From NCBI RefSeq assembly GCF_007827955.1, contig NZ_VITR01000006.1, forward strand, positions 248,001-312,000: 64,000 nt of DNA, given 5' to 3'. Shown piece after piece: positions 1-8,818 of the stretch; position 1 is the first letter of the stretch; each line of letters starts with the position of its first letter. The notes beneath the pieces were generated by a model. That model worked only from the letters and a program-made list of their open reading frames with translations. It searched no databases and was not told the origin of the DNA. The DNA is from Nitrospirillum pindoramense (lineage in GTDB: Bacteria; Pseudomonadota; Alphaproteobacteria; Azospirillales; Azospirillaceae). The translations under genes and the position numbers were made by a program.

Positions 1-776
1 TGCTGGCCGCCCTGCCCGAGCAGGGACGGCAGATGGCCGCGCGCCTGAACGCCCGCATCCACTTGGACCCGGTGGGCTGGTTCCAGGAGCCGGGCAAGGT
101 GGACATCCTGCCCGACATCGCCCGCGCGGTATGGAACGAACAGATCATCCGCATGCGCTATGAGCGCTGGACCGGCATCGTGGAGCGGACGGTGGAGCCC
201 CTGGGCTTGGTGCTGAAGGGCGGCGTCTGGTACATGGTCGCCCGCTCACGGACGGAGATGGGTCTTCCCGACGCGGACAAGGGCCCCCAGGCGCCCCGCA
301 CCTACCGCGTCTCCAGCATCCTCACCCACACGGTGCTGGACCGGCGGTTCGACCGGCCTGCGGATTTTGATCTGCCCGCCCATTGGCAGGCATCGCTGCA
401 GAGCTTCGAAGCGGGCCTTTACATCGGCACGGCCCGGGTGAAGGCCACCGCCGCCGGCCTGAAATCCCTGCGCAACCTGGGGCCCGCCTTCAACGAACGG
501 ATCAGCGCCTCCCTACAGCCCACCCGCGCCGACGGCTGGGCGGAGGCCGACATCCCCCTGGAATCGGTGGAATGGACCGCGCGCCAGCTGTTGGGACTGG
601 GCCTGACGGTCGAGGTGCTGGGCCCGCCGGAACTGCGCGCCCATATGGCGGACCTGGCGGCGGAACTGCACCGCCGGTATCAGGCCCGGTATCAGACGAC
701 GCGGACGGCTGATACGGAAAGGGCACCGGCGTCGCCACCGGTGCCCCCCTCCAACGATGATCCCCTGGATCAGTAG
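1..776 (+). CDS. WYL-domain transcriptional regulator, C-terminal part (5' end outside window)
   Basis: The frame is open to the left edge (first whole codon at base 3), so the N-terminal helix-turn-helix lies outside the window. The visible part holds a WYL domain: a strand with the RMRYERW pattern, then a PLGLVLKGGVWYMVARS segment in which WYM stands for the family's WYL signature. A C-terminal extension of the WCX type follows, around the LLGLGLTVEVLGP stretch. Members of this YafY/DeoR-like family are DNA-binding regulators whose WYL domain senses ligands or nucleic acid. The last 30 residues are a Pro/Ser-rich tail. The stop overlaps the stop of the convergent TonB-receptor gene by 7 bp. 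Its target cannot be read from this sequence. Confidence 0.85.
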   Translation, partial: LAALPEQGRQMAARLNARIHLDPVGWFQEPGKVDILPDIARAVWNEQIIRMRYERWTGIVERTVEPLGLVLKGGVWYMVARSRTEMGLPDADKGPQAPRTYRVSSILTHTVLDRRFDRPADFDLPAHWQASLQSFEAGLYIGTARVKATAAGLKSLRNLGPAFNERISASLQPTRADGWAEADIPLESVEWTARQLLGLGLTVEVLGPPELRAHMADLAAELHRRYQARYQTTRTADTERAPASPPVPPSNDDPLDQ

Positions 777-3175
777 GTGACCGTCATCTTGGCGGAAATG
801 AAACGGGGCGGCGCCGGCTGATAGCTGGGCAGGTTGGCCGCCACGCCGTTGTAGGGCTGGGCGTTGTTGCCGAAGTTGATGCCACCCAGGTAGCGCTTGT
901 CGAACAGGTTGGTGACCGACAGCACCAGGCGGGTGTTGAACCGGCCGGTCAGCGATTCCGGCAGGGTATACCCCGCCGCGACGTCGAAGGTGTAGAAGGA
1001 CGGCACCTCCTCGTCATTGGTCAGGCTGCTGAAGCGGTGGGCGGTGTACTTGCCCTGGATCTGGGCGAAGTAGTTGTCCCGCTCATAGCGCAGCAGCGAA
1101 GACACCAGCCATTCCGGCGTATCGGTCAGCTGCTTGCCCGCCGTCGGCAGGGGAACGGTCGTGCCGTTGGCCAGGCCGACATAAATGTCGTTCTTCAGAT
1201 GGCTCTGGGTGTAGGCCGCCGACAGATAGGCGGAGAAGCCATCGATGGGCTTCGTGCCGACCTCGGCCTCCATGCCCTTGATGATGACGCCACCGATGTT
1301 CTTCGACACCGTGGTGTTGGCGGTGACGTCGAACAGCGACTGCTGGCGGTTGCTGTAGTTGGTGTTGAAGATCGTGAAGGAGCTGATGAACCACGGCCCG
1401 CCGTAGCGGTAGCCCGCCTCCAGATCCACCGTGGTTTCCGGCTGGATGGTGGAGAGATTCACGCCCGGGGTGTAGAGGGCGGAGTTGTCGGTGGCGCGGA
1501 AGGTCTGGGTGGCCGACACGAAGACCTGGTTGCTGTCGTCGATGTGATAGACGGCGCCGGCGCTGGGCACGAACTTGCCCTGATCCAGTTCCGGGCGGGT
1601 CGGCGCCACGGCATTGCCGGCGGTGCGCAGGCTGACCGGCAGATAGTTGATGCCGCTGCGGTTGATCTGCGAGTGCTGCAGTCCGACGCTGAGCGCCAGC
1701 TTGTCATCGAACAGGTTCAGGGTGTCGACCACGAAGGGACGCACCACTTCCGTCGTCGTCTTCTGGTCCTGGGTGCGGACCACGGAACCATCGGCCCGGA
1801 CCACGTGCTCGTTATAGAGGTCGGGCCACAGGCTGACCGGGTTGCCGTAGGCGTCCACGGACAGCAGCGGCTTCCATTCCCGCAGCTTGCCGATTTCGTA
1901 CTGGAAGCCCATCACCAGTTCGTTGTGGCCATAGGTCCACTTGCCGCGGGTCAGGAAGCCGGGACGCATCTGCTGCTGGGCGAAGGGATTGTAGAACAGC
2001 TTGGTGTCCAGCTTGTCGCCGTCGCCGTTGAGGTCGACGCCCGTGAACTTCTGGCCCGCGACACCGAACTGCGCCGCGTTGGTTTCGGAGAAGTAGCCGG
2101 CGGTGCCGCCGCCGCCAAAGCCGTACCAGAGGTAGGGCTGGACATCGAGGCGGATGTTATCCGTCAGGGCGAAGTTGCCCTTCACCGACACCACCAAGTT
2201 TTCAAACGGATTGGTCGCCAGCTTGTAGTAGTTGGAGCGCTGGGTCAGCAGCGGGCCGTTGTTGTCGTTCTGCACCGTGCCGTTCACCGCCGGCGCGGTG
2301 GGGGCATAGGCGGTGGCGAAGTTGAAGTCATAGCCATACTGGGCCAGCTGCGCCTTGTTCAGCGCCTGGTAGGAATAGGTTTCGGCCGTGTTGTAGAAGG
2401 CGCTGAGCGCGATGCGGCTGCTATCACCGATGTCGTGGGCGATGGAGGCGTCGACATGCTGGCGCTTGGTCGTGCCCTCGCCACGCCACACGTCCACCGC
2501 GGCGTTGGAGTAGGAGATGAAGGCCTTGGTGCGGAAGCCGATGTCGCCGGTGTCCACGCGCACGAATTCGCGGCGCAGGCTATTATCGCCCAGGCCCTGC
2601 TGCACCATGACATGGAAATCATCGGACGGCTTCTGGATCACCATGCCGATGTTGCCACCCGTCTCGCCCACATTGGGGGTGTCGGCGTCGCCCGCCCCCT
2701 GCATGATGTAGACTTGGGACAGGTTCTCGGCGTCGATGTATTCCTGGGGATAGACGTTGAAGGTGCCGCTGTCGTTCACCGGCACACCGTCCAGGATCAG
2801 GCCGATCTGGTTGGACTGGAATCCGCGCACGGAAATGGCGCCACGACCGGTACCGGTGGCGTCGCGGCCATTGGAGTTGACGCCCGGCGCCAGGTTGATC
2901 AGCTGAAAGGGGTTGGCCGCCGCCGGCTGGTCCTTGATAAATTCCTGGGTCACGGAGGAGGCCGACTTAGGCGCCTCCTGCACTGTGATCATGCCATTGG
3001 CGTTCACCGGCCGGCTGCCGGTGATCAGGATGGTTTCCACGTCGCCGGCCGAAGAGGCCTCCTGCGCCATGGCGCCCGCGCACACCATCACGTTGAGCGC
3101 CGCCCCCGCCAGCAGAATGCCGCGCAGGCGTGAGCATTCGCGGACGGCAGCACCGCCCCGCGTGAAAATCATCAT
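770..3175 (-). CDS. TonB-dependent outer-membrane receptor
   Basis: Outer-membrane beta-barrel receptor that imports a large or scarce substrate using TonB energy. The product is about 801 aa. It has a signal peptide ending near AMAQ|EASS, a plug domain (residues ~50-170, with VRGFQSNQIGLILDGVPVND and a GGNIG segment), a long barrel rich in aromatic girdle residues, and the terminal Tyr expected for BAM recognition. I chose the ATG at 3175 because GGGGGA lies 6 nt upstream; an in-frame ATG 8 codons earlier (3199) has no such site. The ETILITGSRP segment is TonB-box-like. No siderophore or sugar gene is adjacent, so the substrate is unknown. Two inverted repeats lie upstream at 3310-3330 and 3374-3391. 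Confidence 0.93.
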   Translation of the reverse strand: MMIFTRGGAAVRECSRLRGILLAGAALNVMVCAGAMAQEASSAGDVETILITGSRPVNANGMITVQEAPKSASSVTQEFIKDQPAAANPFQLINLAPGVNSNGRDATGTGRGAISVRGFQSNQIGLILDGVPVNDSGTFNVYPQEYIDAENLSQVYIMQGAGDADTPNVGETGGNIGMVIQKPSDDFHVMVQQGLGDNSLRREFVRVDTGDIGFRTKAFISYSNAAVDVWRGEGTTKRQHVDASIAHDIGDSSRIALSAFYNTAETYSYQALNKAQLAQYGYDFNFATAYAPTAPAVNGTVQNDNNGPLLTQRSNYYKLATNPFENLVVSVKGNFALTDNIRLDVQPYLWYGFGGGGTAGYFSETNAAQFGVAGQKFTGVDLNGDGDKLDTKLFYNPFAQQQMRPGFLTRGKWTYGHNELVMGFQYEIGKLREWKPLLSVDAYGNPVSLWPDLYNEHVVRADGSVVRTQDQKTTTEVVRPFVVDTLNLFDDKLALSVGLQHSQINRSGINYLPVSLRTAGNAVAPTRPELDQGKFVPSAGAVYHIDDSNQVFVSATQTFRATDNSALYTPGVNLSTIQPETTVDLEAGYRYGGPWFISSFTIFNTNYSNRQQSLFDVTANTTVSKNIGGVIIKGMEAEVGTKPIDGFSAYLSAAYTQSHLKNDIYVGLANGTTVPLPTAGKQLTDTPEWLVSSLLRYERDNYFAQIQGKYTAHRFSSLTNDEEVPSFYTFDVAAGYTLPESLTGRFNTRLVLSVTNLFDKRYLGGINFGNNAQPYNGVAANLPSYQPAPPRFISAKMTVTY

Positions 3176-3309
3176 GAGAATCCCCCGATATTTATCCAAC
3201 CGGCGCCCTGCTTCCCGACGGGCCGCCCCTCAAAGTTTGTGCATTTGCACTAACATTGGAATGTTGCAACTTCAAGACGTTGGGGGGAAAGCTCGATGGC
3301 GGTATGCCC

Positions 3310-3330
3310 TTCGCGCTTCGCGAGCGCGAA
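3310..3330. promoter_or_regulatory. Inverted repeat upstream of the TonB receptor gene (candidate operator)
   Basis: Perfect 7-bp arms TTCGCGC and GCGCGAA flank a 7-bp spacer, itself containing TCGCGA. It is 135 bp upstream of the chosen start at 3175. No regulator is assigned. Confidence 0.4.
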
Positions 3331-3373
3331 TTTGACAGAAACTTGATCAAACGGTCAGGTTTTGTGACTGTTT

Positions 3374-3391
3374 TCTGACCACAAGGTCAGA
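3374..3391. promoter_or_regulatory. Second inverted repeat between the TonB receptor and DUF2252 genes
   Basis: TCTGACC and GGTCAGA are perfect 7-bp arms around ACAA. A further direct copy of GGTCAG lies at 3353-3358, 32 bp (three helical turns) away. No T-run follows in the DUF2252 direction, so an operator is more likely than a terminator. The rest of the 320-bp gap (3176-3495) shows only a short GTGCA-TT-TGCAC repeat near 3238. Confidence 0.35.
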
Positions 3392-3495
3392 CAAATTGCC
3401 GCACCCACGCCCTTCAAGGGCGCACGGAAAAAGCGAATCGGCGCAAAATCGCGACGATCAGGCTTCGGGTTACATGTGGGGGCGGCGACCGACGC

Positions 3496-4911
3496 TCAGC
3501 CGCCCTTCTTCCCCTTGCCTTTGCCCTTGGCGGGCAGGTCTGCCACCGCCAGCCGGCCATCGGCGACAGCCTGCTTCAGAAGGGCGTGATCCGCCGCGCT
3601 GATCTCGGCATAGCCGGCGGCGAAGCCGGCCACGGCGTCGTCAAAGGTCTCGGAATTGCCGAGGTAACCCGCGATGAGCGCGGCATCGCCGGAGCGGGCG
3701 TGGGCACGGGCCAGCGTGGCGCCGCACAGGGTGGCATAGAAGTCCAGGCGGTCGCCTTCCATCAGGGTGCCGGCCGACGCCAGGCGGCGGTCCTTCAACT
3801 GGCGGATATAAAAATGGCGGCCCGCGTCATCCGCCGCCCACCCCAGGAAACCATCGCTGACCGTCTGCAGGGTGCGCTGTCCCACCACAACCCGCTGTCC
3901 CTGGTTGGCGTAGGGGGACGCGCCGGCATAAGGCGCCAGGACGGACGTCATCGCCTCCTTCACCTGCAGGAACAGGGGATGGCCATCGGGGTCGATGAAC
4001 AAGCCGATGGCGCAGAACGTGCCGACGGAGCCGACGCCCACCACCTTGAAGGCCACGTCGGCCAGCTGATAGCGGTCGATGAGAAAGCGCCGTTCCTCCG
4101 GCAAGGTGTCCCGGTAGCGGGCGAACAGGGCGCGGGCACGCAGGGCCGCCTGGCCCTGACGGTCCGTCTCCTCATCAAAATGATAGATCAGGGGCGGGGC
4201 GTCACGGATGCGAGCCTCACGCCCGTCGCCCTCGGCAAGGCGGGGGAAATCGTCACCAGCCGACGGGGTGGCGGCGGCCTTGGCCAGCAGGTCCATTTCC
4301 TTGGCGCGGGCGGCCTCATCTTGAATGCATTGCGCCATGGCGGTGATGTCCACCCGGCTGGTCCAGGCGACCAGCGGATCCAACGTCGCCAGTTCGGCCA
4401 TGCGCAGGCGATAGGCGGTGACGGCGGCCCGGGCCATGTCCTTCGCGGCACCGGGCGCGTGACCCGCATCCTGGGCGGCCAGCACCAGGGATGCCGCCAG
4501 CCGCTTCACATCCCATTCGAAGGGGGCCGACTGCGTCTCGTCAAAGTCGTTGAGATCGAAAACCGCCCGCCCCTCCGGACTGGCATATACGCCGAAATTC
4601 ATCAGGTGACAGTCGCCGGATGCCTGGACGCGGATGCCGCTGACCGGCAGTTGTCCCAGGTCGCGGGCCATGACGGCCGCGGCGCCACGCAGGAAGGTGA
4701 AGGGGCTGGCCGCCATGCGGGCCCAGCGCACCGGCAGCAACGACTGGATGCGCTGCGCCGAGGTCGACAGCAACAGGGCGATGGGGTCGGACCGGCCCGC
4801 CAGGGATGGCAAGGCGGCATTGCCGGAGCGGGGGGCGGCGTCGCGCAGGGCCTTGCCGGCCTCCTTGCGTTTTTCCGCGGGCAGGGCGCGCAGGGCGGCG
4901 AGGTCGGGCAT
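3496..4911 (-). CDS. DUF2252 family protein
   Basis: About 471 aa, matching the usual DUF2252 length. The family has a protein-kinase/aminoglycoside-phosphotransferase-like fold. Recognisable segments are RMAASPFTFLRGAA near the N terminus, the GDCHLMNFG motif that resembles a catalytic loop, FDLNDFDET (DxND), VGSVGTFC and FLQVKEA. The substrate of the family is not established. The ATG at 4911 is preferred because GGAG lies 8 nt upstream; the frame stays open about 34 codons further but without family sequence. The C-terminus is Lys/Gly-rich (KGKGKGKKGG). It stands alone, 184 bp upstream of tRNA-Thr on the same strand, and the gap holds nothing recognisable. Confidence 0.88.
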   Translation of the reverse strand: MPDLAALRALPAEKRKEAGKALRDAAPRSGNAALPSLAGRSDPIALLLSTSAQRIQSLLPVRWARMAASPFTFLRGAAAVMARDLGQLPVSGIRVQASGDCHLMNFGVYASPEGRAVFDLNDFDETQSAPFEWDVKRLAASLVLAAQDAGHAPGAAKDMARAAVTAYRLRMAELATLDPLVAWTSRVDITAMAQCIQDEAARAKEMDLLAKAAATPSAGDDFPRLAEGDGREARIRDAPPLIYHFDEETDRQGQAALRARALFARYRDTLPEERRFLIDRYQLADVAFKVVGVGSVGTFCAIGLFIDPDGHPLFLQVKEAMTSVLAPYAGASPYANQGQRVVVGQRTLQTVSDGFLGWAADDAGRHFYIRQLKDRRLASAGTLMEGDRLDFYATLCGATLARAHARSGDAALIAGYLGNSETFDDAVAGFAAGYAEISAADHALLKQAVADGRLAVADLPAKGKGKGKKGG

Positions 4912-5188
4912 GAGGCATCTCCGGGCGGTGGCGGTTCGGAAAGGCGGCAGGGCCGCCACGGCGAGCGCCAAAGTGTCGGAATGGATTGTGGCACCGATAT
5001 GAACCCCGCCCAAAGGGTCGGGTCACAAACGCGGCGGCGCGTGCGGTGTTTAGGGGGCGGACTTTTAACCGGACGCTGGACCGTTCCCTACCCGGACATG
5101 GAAACGACAAGCCACAGAAACGACAACAGCCCGCACCGTCACGTTACCGCGACGCGGACCTAAGCATTTGATTTTTAGGAAGTTCGGA

Positions 5189-5263
<75 letters not shown>

Positions 5264-5486
5264 GCCCGTCCGGTGGGCGGGGTAATTGCCACAGGGGCGG
5301 AGGGGATGCAAGCCTTTTGAGCGAAGAAAATGAAAGAATTTTGATCGGGACGTCGGCGATGCCCCGCCTCACCAGGCCGAAACCCTTGGCGCGCCGCCAT
5401 TCTGCGCCTATTTTCGAAGCCCCGCGATAGGGCAAGCGCCACAGGCGCCCACCACCAGCCCAGCCCCTCAGGAGTAGCACCACCCC

Positions 5487-5642
5487 ATGACCGACAAGCC
5501 GCCCGCGAAATCCGGCGCCGATAAGTCCATGACCCGGGAGGAGCGTCTGGCCGCCGCCCTGCGCGAAAACCTGCGCCGCCGCAAGGTGCAGTCGCGCGAG
5601 CGGGAGGACGCCGCCGACACCCCGGCGGCCGATGGCGAATAA
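5487..5642 (+). CDS. Small hypothetical protein, 51 aa
   Basis: A short charged ORF begins with MTDKPPAKSG and contains MTREERLAAALRENLRRRK, a predicted amphipathic basic helix, followed by an acidic tail ending in ADGE. GGAG lies 11 nt before the ATG, codon use matches neighbouring genes (GC at third positions), and it sits 192 bp upstream of dcd on the same strand. Similar short proteins with a TREERLAAALRENLRRRK helix are, from memory, common next to cell-envelope or nucleotide genes in Rhodospirillales; this needs a search. The function is unknown; a basic helix of this kind could bind RNA or ribosomes, which is speculation. Confidence 0.65.
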   Translation: MTDKPPAKSGADKSMTREERLAAALRENLRRRKVQSREREDAADTPAADGE

Positions 5643-5791
5643 GCCCGGCGGCTTAACCACATCTGGTGGGTGGGGCAGCGTGGCGGTGCCCATTCCTGGT
5701 GCGTATCCCCGCCAGGCAGGCGCCCCCGGCAAGCGTCAGAGTCACCTTGAGCGGCGGGCGGCGAGGGTCTAAGAAGAGCAATACGTATTGC

Positions 5792-5801
5792 ATCGCGCGA
5801 T
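5792..5801. promoter_or_regulatory. Palindrome upstream of dcd
   Basis: ATCGCGCGAT is a perfect 10-bp palindrome, flanked by TGc and aCA so that 14 of 16 positions are symmetric. It lies 33 bp before the dcd start and could be an operator; no factor is assigned. Confidence 0.25.
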
Positions 5802-5834
5802 ACATGACACCCATCCACCGCAGGAGCGACGCCC

Positions 5835-6389
5835 ATGGCCATCATGCCCGACACCTGGATCCGCGACATGGCGCAGAACCGGGGCATGATCGAACCGTTC
5901 GTGGAGGCGCAGAAGCGCGAGGGCGTCATCTCCTACGGCCTGTCCTCCTACGGCTATGACGCGCGCGTGGCGGACGAGTTCAAGATTTTCACCAATGTCG
6001 ACAGCGCCATCGTCGATCCCAAGCGGTTCGACGACGCCAGCTTCGTCGATCGCAAGACCGATGTCTGCGTCATCCCGCCCAACAGCTTCGCGCTGGCCCG
6101 CACGGTGGAGTATTTCCGCGTCCCCCGCGACGTGCTGGTGATCTGCCTGGGCAAGAGCACCTACGCCCGCTGCGGCCTGATCGTGAACGTCACGCCGCTG
6201 GAGCCGGAGTGGGAGGGCCATGTGACCCTGGAAATCAGCAACACCACGCCACTGCCCGCCAAGGTCTACGCCAACGAGGGCCTGTGCCAGTTCCTGTTCC
6301 TGAAGGGCGACACCATCTGCGAGACGTCCTACGCCGACCGCTCGGGCAAGTATATGGGCCAGCGCGGCGTGACCCTGCCGCGCCTGTAA
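5835..6389 (+). CDS. dcd: dCTP deaminase
   Basis: Converts dCTP to dUTP plus ammonia in the cytosol, feeding dUTPase and thymidylate synthesis. At 184 aa the length is typical. Family motifs are present: [12 protein letters not shown] near residues 33-44, [10 protein letters not shown] (substrate-binding loop), the [14 protein letters not shown] strand carrying the catalytic Glu, and the C-terminal [13 protein letters not shown] lid. GGAG lies 8 nt before the ATG; a second ATG three codons later is less well placed. It sits upstream of murA on the same strand, but 148 bp apart, so a shared transcript is only possible. Confidence 0.97.
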   Translation: MAIMPDTWIRDMAQNRGMIEPFVEAQKREGVISYGLSSYGYDARVADEFKIFTNVDSAIVDPKRFDDASFVDRKTDVCVIPPNSFALARTVEYFRVPRDVLVICLGKSTYARCGLIVNVTPLEPEWEGHVTLEISNTTPLPAKVYANEGLCQFLFLKGDTICETSYADRSGKYMGQRGVTLPRL

Positions 6390-6537
6390 ACGGCGGCCCG
6401 CTCGGCCATCCGGGCGGCGGCCCGCCGTCGCCCCAATTCCGCCACACCTCTTCGTCATTACCCTTTCCGCCATTTCAGCCGGCACCGCCCGACACCGGGC
6501 CCAAGACCGGCACGTTCGAACCGATCGGCCCTTTCCC

Positions 6538-7821
6538 ATGGACAAGTTACGCATCCGCGGCGGCGCGCCGCTGAACGGCAGCATCCGCATCAGCGGCGCC
6601 AAGAACGCGGCCCTGCCGCTGATGGCCGCCTGTCTCCTGACCGAGGGGACGCTGACGCTGGACAACCTGCCTCACCTGGCCGACATCACCACCATGGCCA
6701 ACCTGCTGGCCCAGCATGGTGTGGACATGGTGTACGAGGGGGGCGCCACCTCCTGCGCCCAGCGGGCGGTGAACCTGACCGCGGCCACCATCACCTCCAC
6801 CGAGGCGCCCTACGACCTGGTGCGCAAGATGCGCGCCAGCGTGCTGGTGCTAGGCCCCTTGGTGGCCCGCTTCGGCAAGGCCAAGGTTTCGCTGCCTGGC
6901 GGCTGCGCCATCGGCACCCGCCCCGTCGACCTGCACATCAAGGGGCTGCAGGCCATGGGCGCCAAGATCGAGCTTGAGGCCGGCTATATCCACGCCTCCG
7001 CTCCCGACGGGTTGCGGGGGGCCGAGTTCGTCTTCCCCCAGGTGTCGGTGGGCGCCACCGAGAATTTGCTGATGGCCGCCTGCCTGGCCAAGGGCGAGAC
7101 GGTCCTGATCAACGCCGCGCGTGAGCCGGAGATCACCGACCTGGCCCACTGCCTGGTGGCCATGGGCGCCGAGATCCACGGCATCGGCACCGACCGCCTG
7201 CACATCGTTGGCAGGCCGACGCTGCACGGTGCCCGCCATCGCATCGTGTCCGACCGCATCGAGACGGGCACCTATGTCATGGCCGCCGCCATCACCGGGG
7301 GCGAGCTGGAACTGGTGGGCGGCAACCTGGAGCACATTCAGGCCGTGGCCACGGCCCTGACGGGAGCGGAGGTGGTGTTCACCCCCACCGACACCGGCTT
7401 TAAGGTGAAGCGCGCCAACGGCGAGGTGCTGGGCGTGGACGTGATGACGGAGCCCTTCCCCGGCTTCCCCACCGACCTGCAGGCCCAGATGATGGCGCTG
7501 ATGTGCACCGCCAAGGGCGCCTCGATGATCACCGAGACCATCTTCGAGAACCGCTTCATGCATGTGCCGGAACTGGCGCGCATGGGCGCCAACATCACCG
7601 TCCACGGCTCGTCCGCCCTGGTGCGCGGCGTGCCGCGCCTGACCGGCGCGCCGGTAATGGCGACTGACCTGCGCGCCTCGGTTTCGCTGGTGCTGGCCGG
7701 ATTGGCCGCGCAGGGCGAAACCACCGTCAACCGCATCTACCACCTGGATCGCGGCTATGAGCGCATCGAAGACAAACTCAACGCCTGCGGCGCCCAGATG
7801 GAGCGTCTGAAGGGCGACTGA
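6538..7821 (+). CDS. murA: UDP-N-acetylglucosamine 1-carboxyvinyltransferase
   Basis: First committed step of peptidoglycan synthesis: transfers enolpyruvate from PEP to UDP-GlcNAc in the cytosol. At 427 aa it has normal length. It starts MDKLRIRGG, has the K22-N23 pair in [11 protein letters not shown], and carries the catalytic loop [15 protein letters not shown] with Cys123 as the active-site cysteine. That Cys is the fosfomycin target in the family, so the enzyme should be the sensitive type. The later [11 protein letters not shown] and [11 protein letters not shown] segments are also typical. No other cell-wall gene is adjacent. Confidence 0.97.
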   Translation: MDKLRIRGGAPLNGSIRISGAKNAALPLMAACLLTEGTLTLDNLPHLADITTMANLLAQHGVDMVYEGGATSCAQRAVNLTAATITSTEAPYDLVRKMRASVLVLGPLVARFGKAKVSLPGGCAIGTRPVDLHIKGLQAMGAKIELEAGYIHASAPDGLRGAEFVFPQVSVGATENLLMAACLAKGETVLINAAREPEITDLAHCLVAMGAEIHGIGTDRLHIVGRPTLHGARHRIVSDRIETGTYVMAAAITGGELELVGGNLEHIQAVATALTGAEVVFTPTDTGFKVKRANGEVLGVDVMTEPFPGFPTDLQAQMMALMCTAKGASMITETIFENRFMHVPELARMGANITVHGSSALVRGVPRLTGAPVMATDLRASVSLVLAGLAAQGETTVNRIYHLDRGYERIEDKLNACGAQMERLKGD

Positions 7822-7869
7822 CGCGATGGCATCCTGGGGGCGTGGCATCCCGTCCCCAGGATGAATTAT

Positions 7870-7890
7870 GCTCATCCGAAATGGATGAGC
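7870..7890. promoter_or_regulatory. Palindrome overlapping the ribosome-binding region of the LysR gene
   Basis: GCTCATCC and GGATGAGC form perfect 8-bp arms around GAAAT. The repeat ends 7 nt before the ATG at 7898, so a bound protein or an RNA hairpin would cover the translation start region. LysR regulators often bind next to their own gene, but the canonical T-N11-A spacing is not exact. The same CTCATCCGA 9-mer recurs at 9690-9698. Confidence 0.5.
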
Positions 7891-7897
7891 CGTCGCC

Positions 7898-8818
7898 ATG
7901 CCCTACCACCTGCCGCCGCTGAGCACCCTGCGTCCGTTCGAGGCGGCGGGACGGCATTTGAGCTTCAAACGGGCGGCGGAGGAGCTGAACCTGACGCCCA
8001 GCGCCGTCAGCCACGCGCTTCAGACGCTGGAGCAATGGCTGGGCAGTCCCCTTTTCCTGCGCCAGCACCGCAGCCTGGCCCTGACGGCGGCAGGTCAGGC
8101 CTTGCTGCCTGAAGTCCGCGCCATGCTGGACCGGCTGGCCACCGTGACCGCCGCCCTTCCCGGCACCACACCGGCGGGGTCATTGACCGTCAGCGTCGCC
8201 CCCACCTTCGGCTTGCGCTGGCTGGTGCCGCGCCTGCCGCGCTTCCGCGACAAGCGCCCCGACATAACACTGGTACTGGACACCAGCCACCGGCCGGCCG
8301 ATCTGCCCCGCGACGGGGTGGACGTGGCCATCCGCATGCGCCAGGACGACTGGCGGCCGGAGGAGGGAACCAACCTGCACGCCAGCCGGCTGGTGGATGA
8401 GTCCCTGGTGCCGGTCTGCGCCCCCAGCCTGGCCGCACGGCTGAACTCCGTGGCCGATCTCGCGGCCCACCCCTTGCTGCATGTCGATAGCGTGGCGGAG
8501 GAATGGGCCGCCTGGGCGGCGCGGCGCGGCGCCTTACCGTCCCCCACCGCCCCGGGCCTCCATTTCGACACGGTGCATATGGCGCTGGAGGCGGCCGCCA
8601 ACGGCCTGGGGGTCGCCATGGGCCGCCTACCCGTCGTGGAGGGGGACTTGGCCGCCGGCCGCCTGGTCGCCGTACTTGGGCCTCCCCAGGCCATACGCAC
8701 CAGCTATTGGCTGGTGACCAGCCGAGTGGGCCGCAACCGCCCGGAGGTCGCGGCCTTCCGTGCCTGGCTCAAGGCGGAACTGTCCGCCCTTCCACCCCCT
8801 GGTCAGCGTCCGGTGTAG
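7898..8818 (+). CDS. LysR-family transcriptional regulator (GcvA-like)
   Basis: A 306-aa LysR regulator. The N-terminal winged helix carries LSTLRPFEAAGRHLSFKRAA, then LNLTPSAVSHALQTLE as the recognition helix and GSPLFLR as the wing. The effector-binding half begins near residue 90 (GSLTVSVAPTFGLRWLVPRL), the form seen in the GcvA/AmpR subgroup. It is convergent with the enoyl-CoA hydratase gene and overlaps it by 16 bp at the 3' ends. A palindrome over its start region suggests autoregulation. The effector is unknown. Confidence 0.93.
   Translation: MPYHLPPLSTLRPFEAAGRHLSFKRAAEELNLTPSAVSHALQTLEQWLGSPLFLRQHRSLALTAAGQALLPEVRAMLDRLATVTAALPGTTPAGSLTVSVAPTFGLRWLVPRLPRFRDKRPDITLVLDTSHRPADLPRDGVDVAIRMRQDDWRPEEGTNLHASRLVDESLVPVCAPSLAARLNSVADLAAHPLLHVDSVAEEWAAWAARRGALPSPTAPGLHFDTVHMALEAAANGLGVAMGRLPVVEGDLAAGRLVAVLGPPQAIRTSYWLVTSRVGRNRPEVAAFRAWLKAELSALPPPGQRPV

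Noticed and set aside
1037-3133. A 698-codon plus-strand frame opposite the TonB receptor
   Set aside because: It lies wholly antisense to a well-supported receptor gene, is rich in His/Val/Gly/Arg repeats typical of reversed GC-rich code, and has no domain or ribosome-binding site.
3586-5163. A 525-codon plus-strand frame opposite DUF2252
   Set aside because: Antisense to a recognised family; composition is that of a codon shadow.
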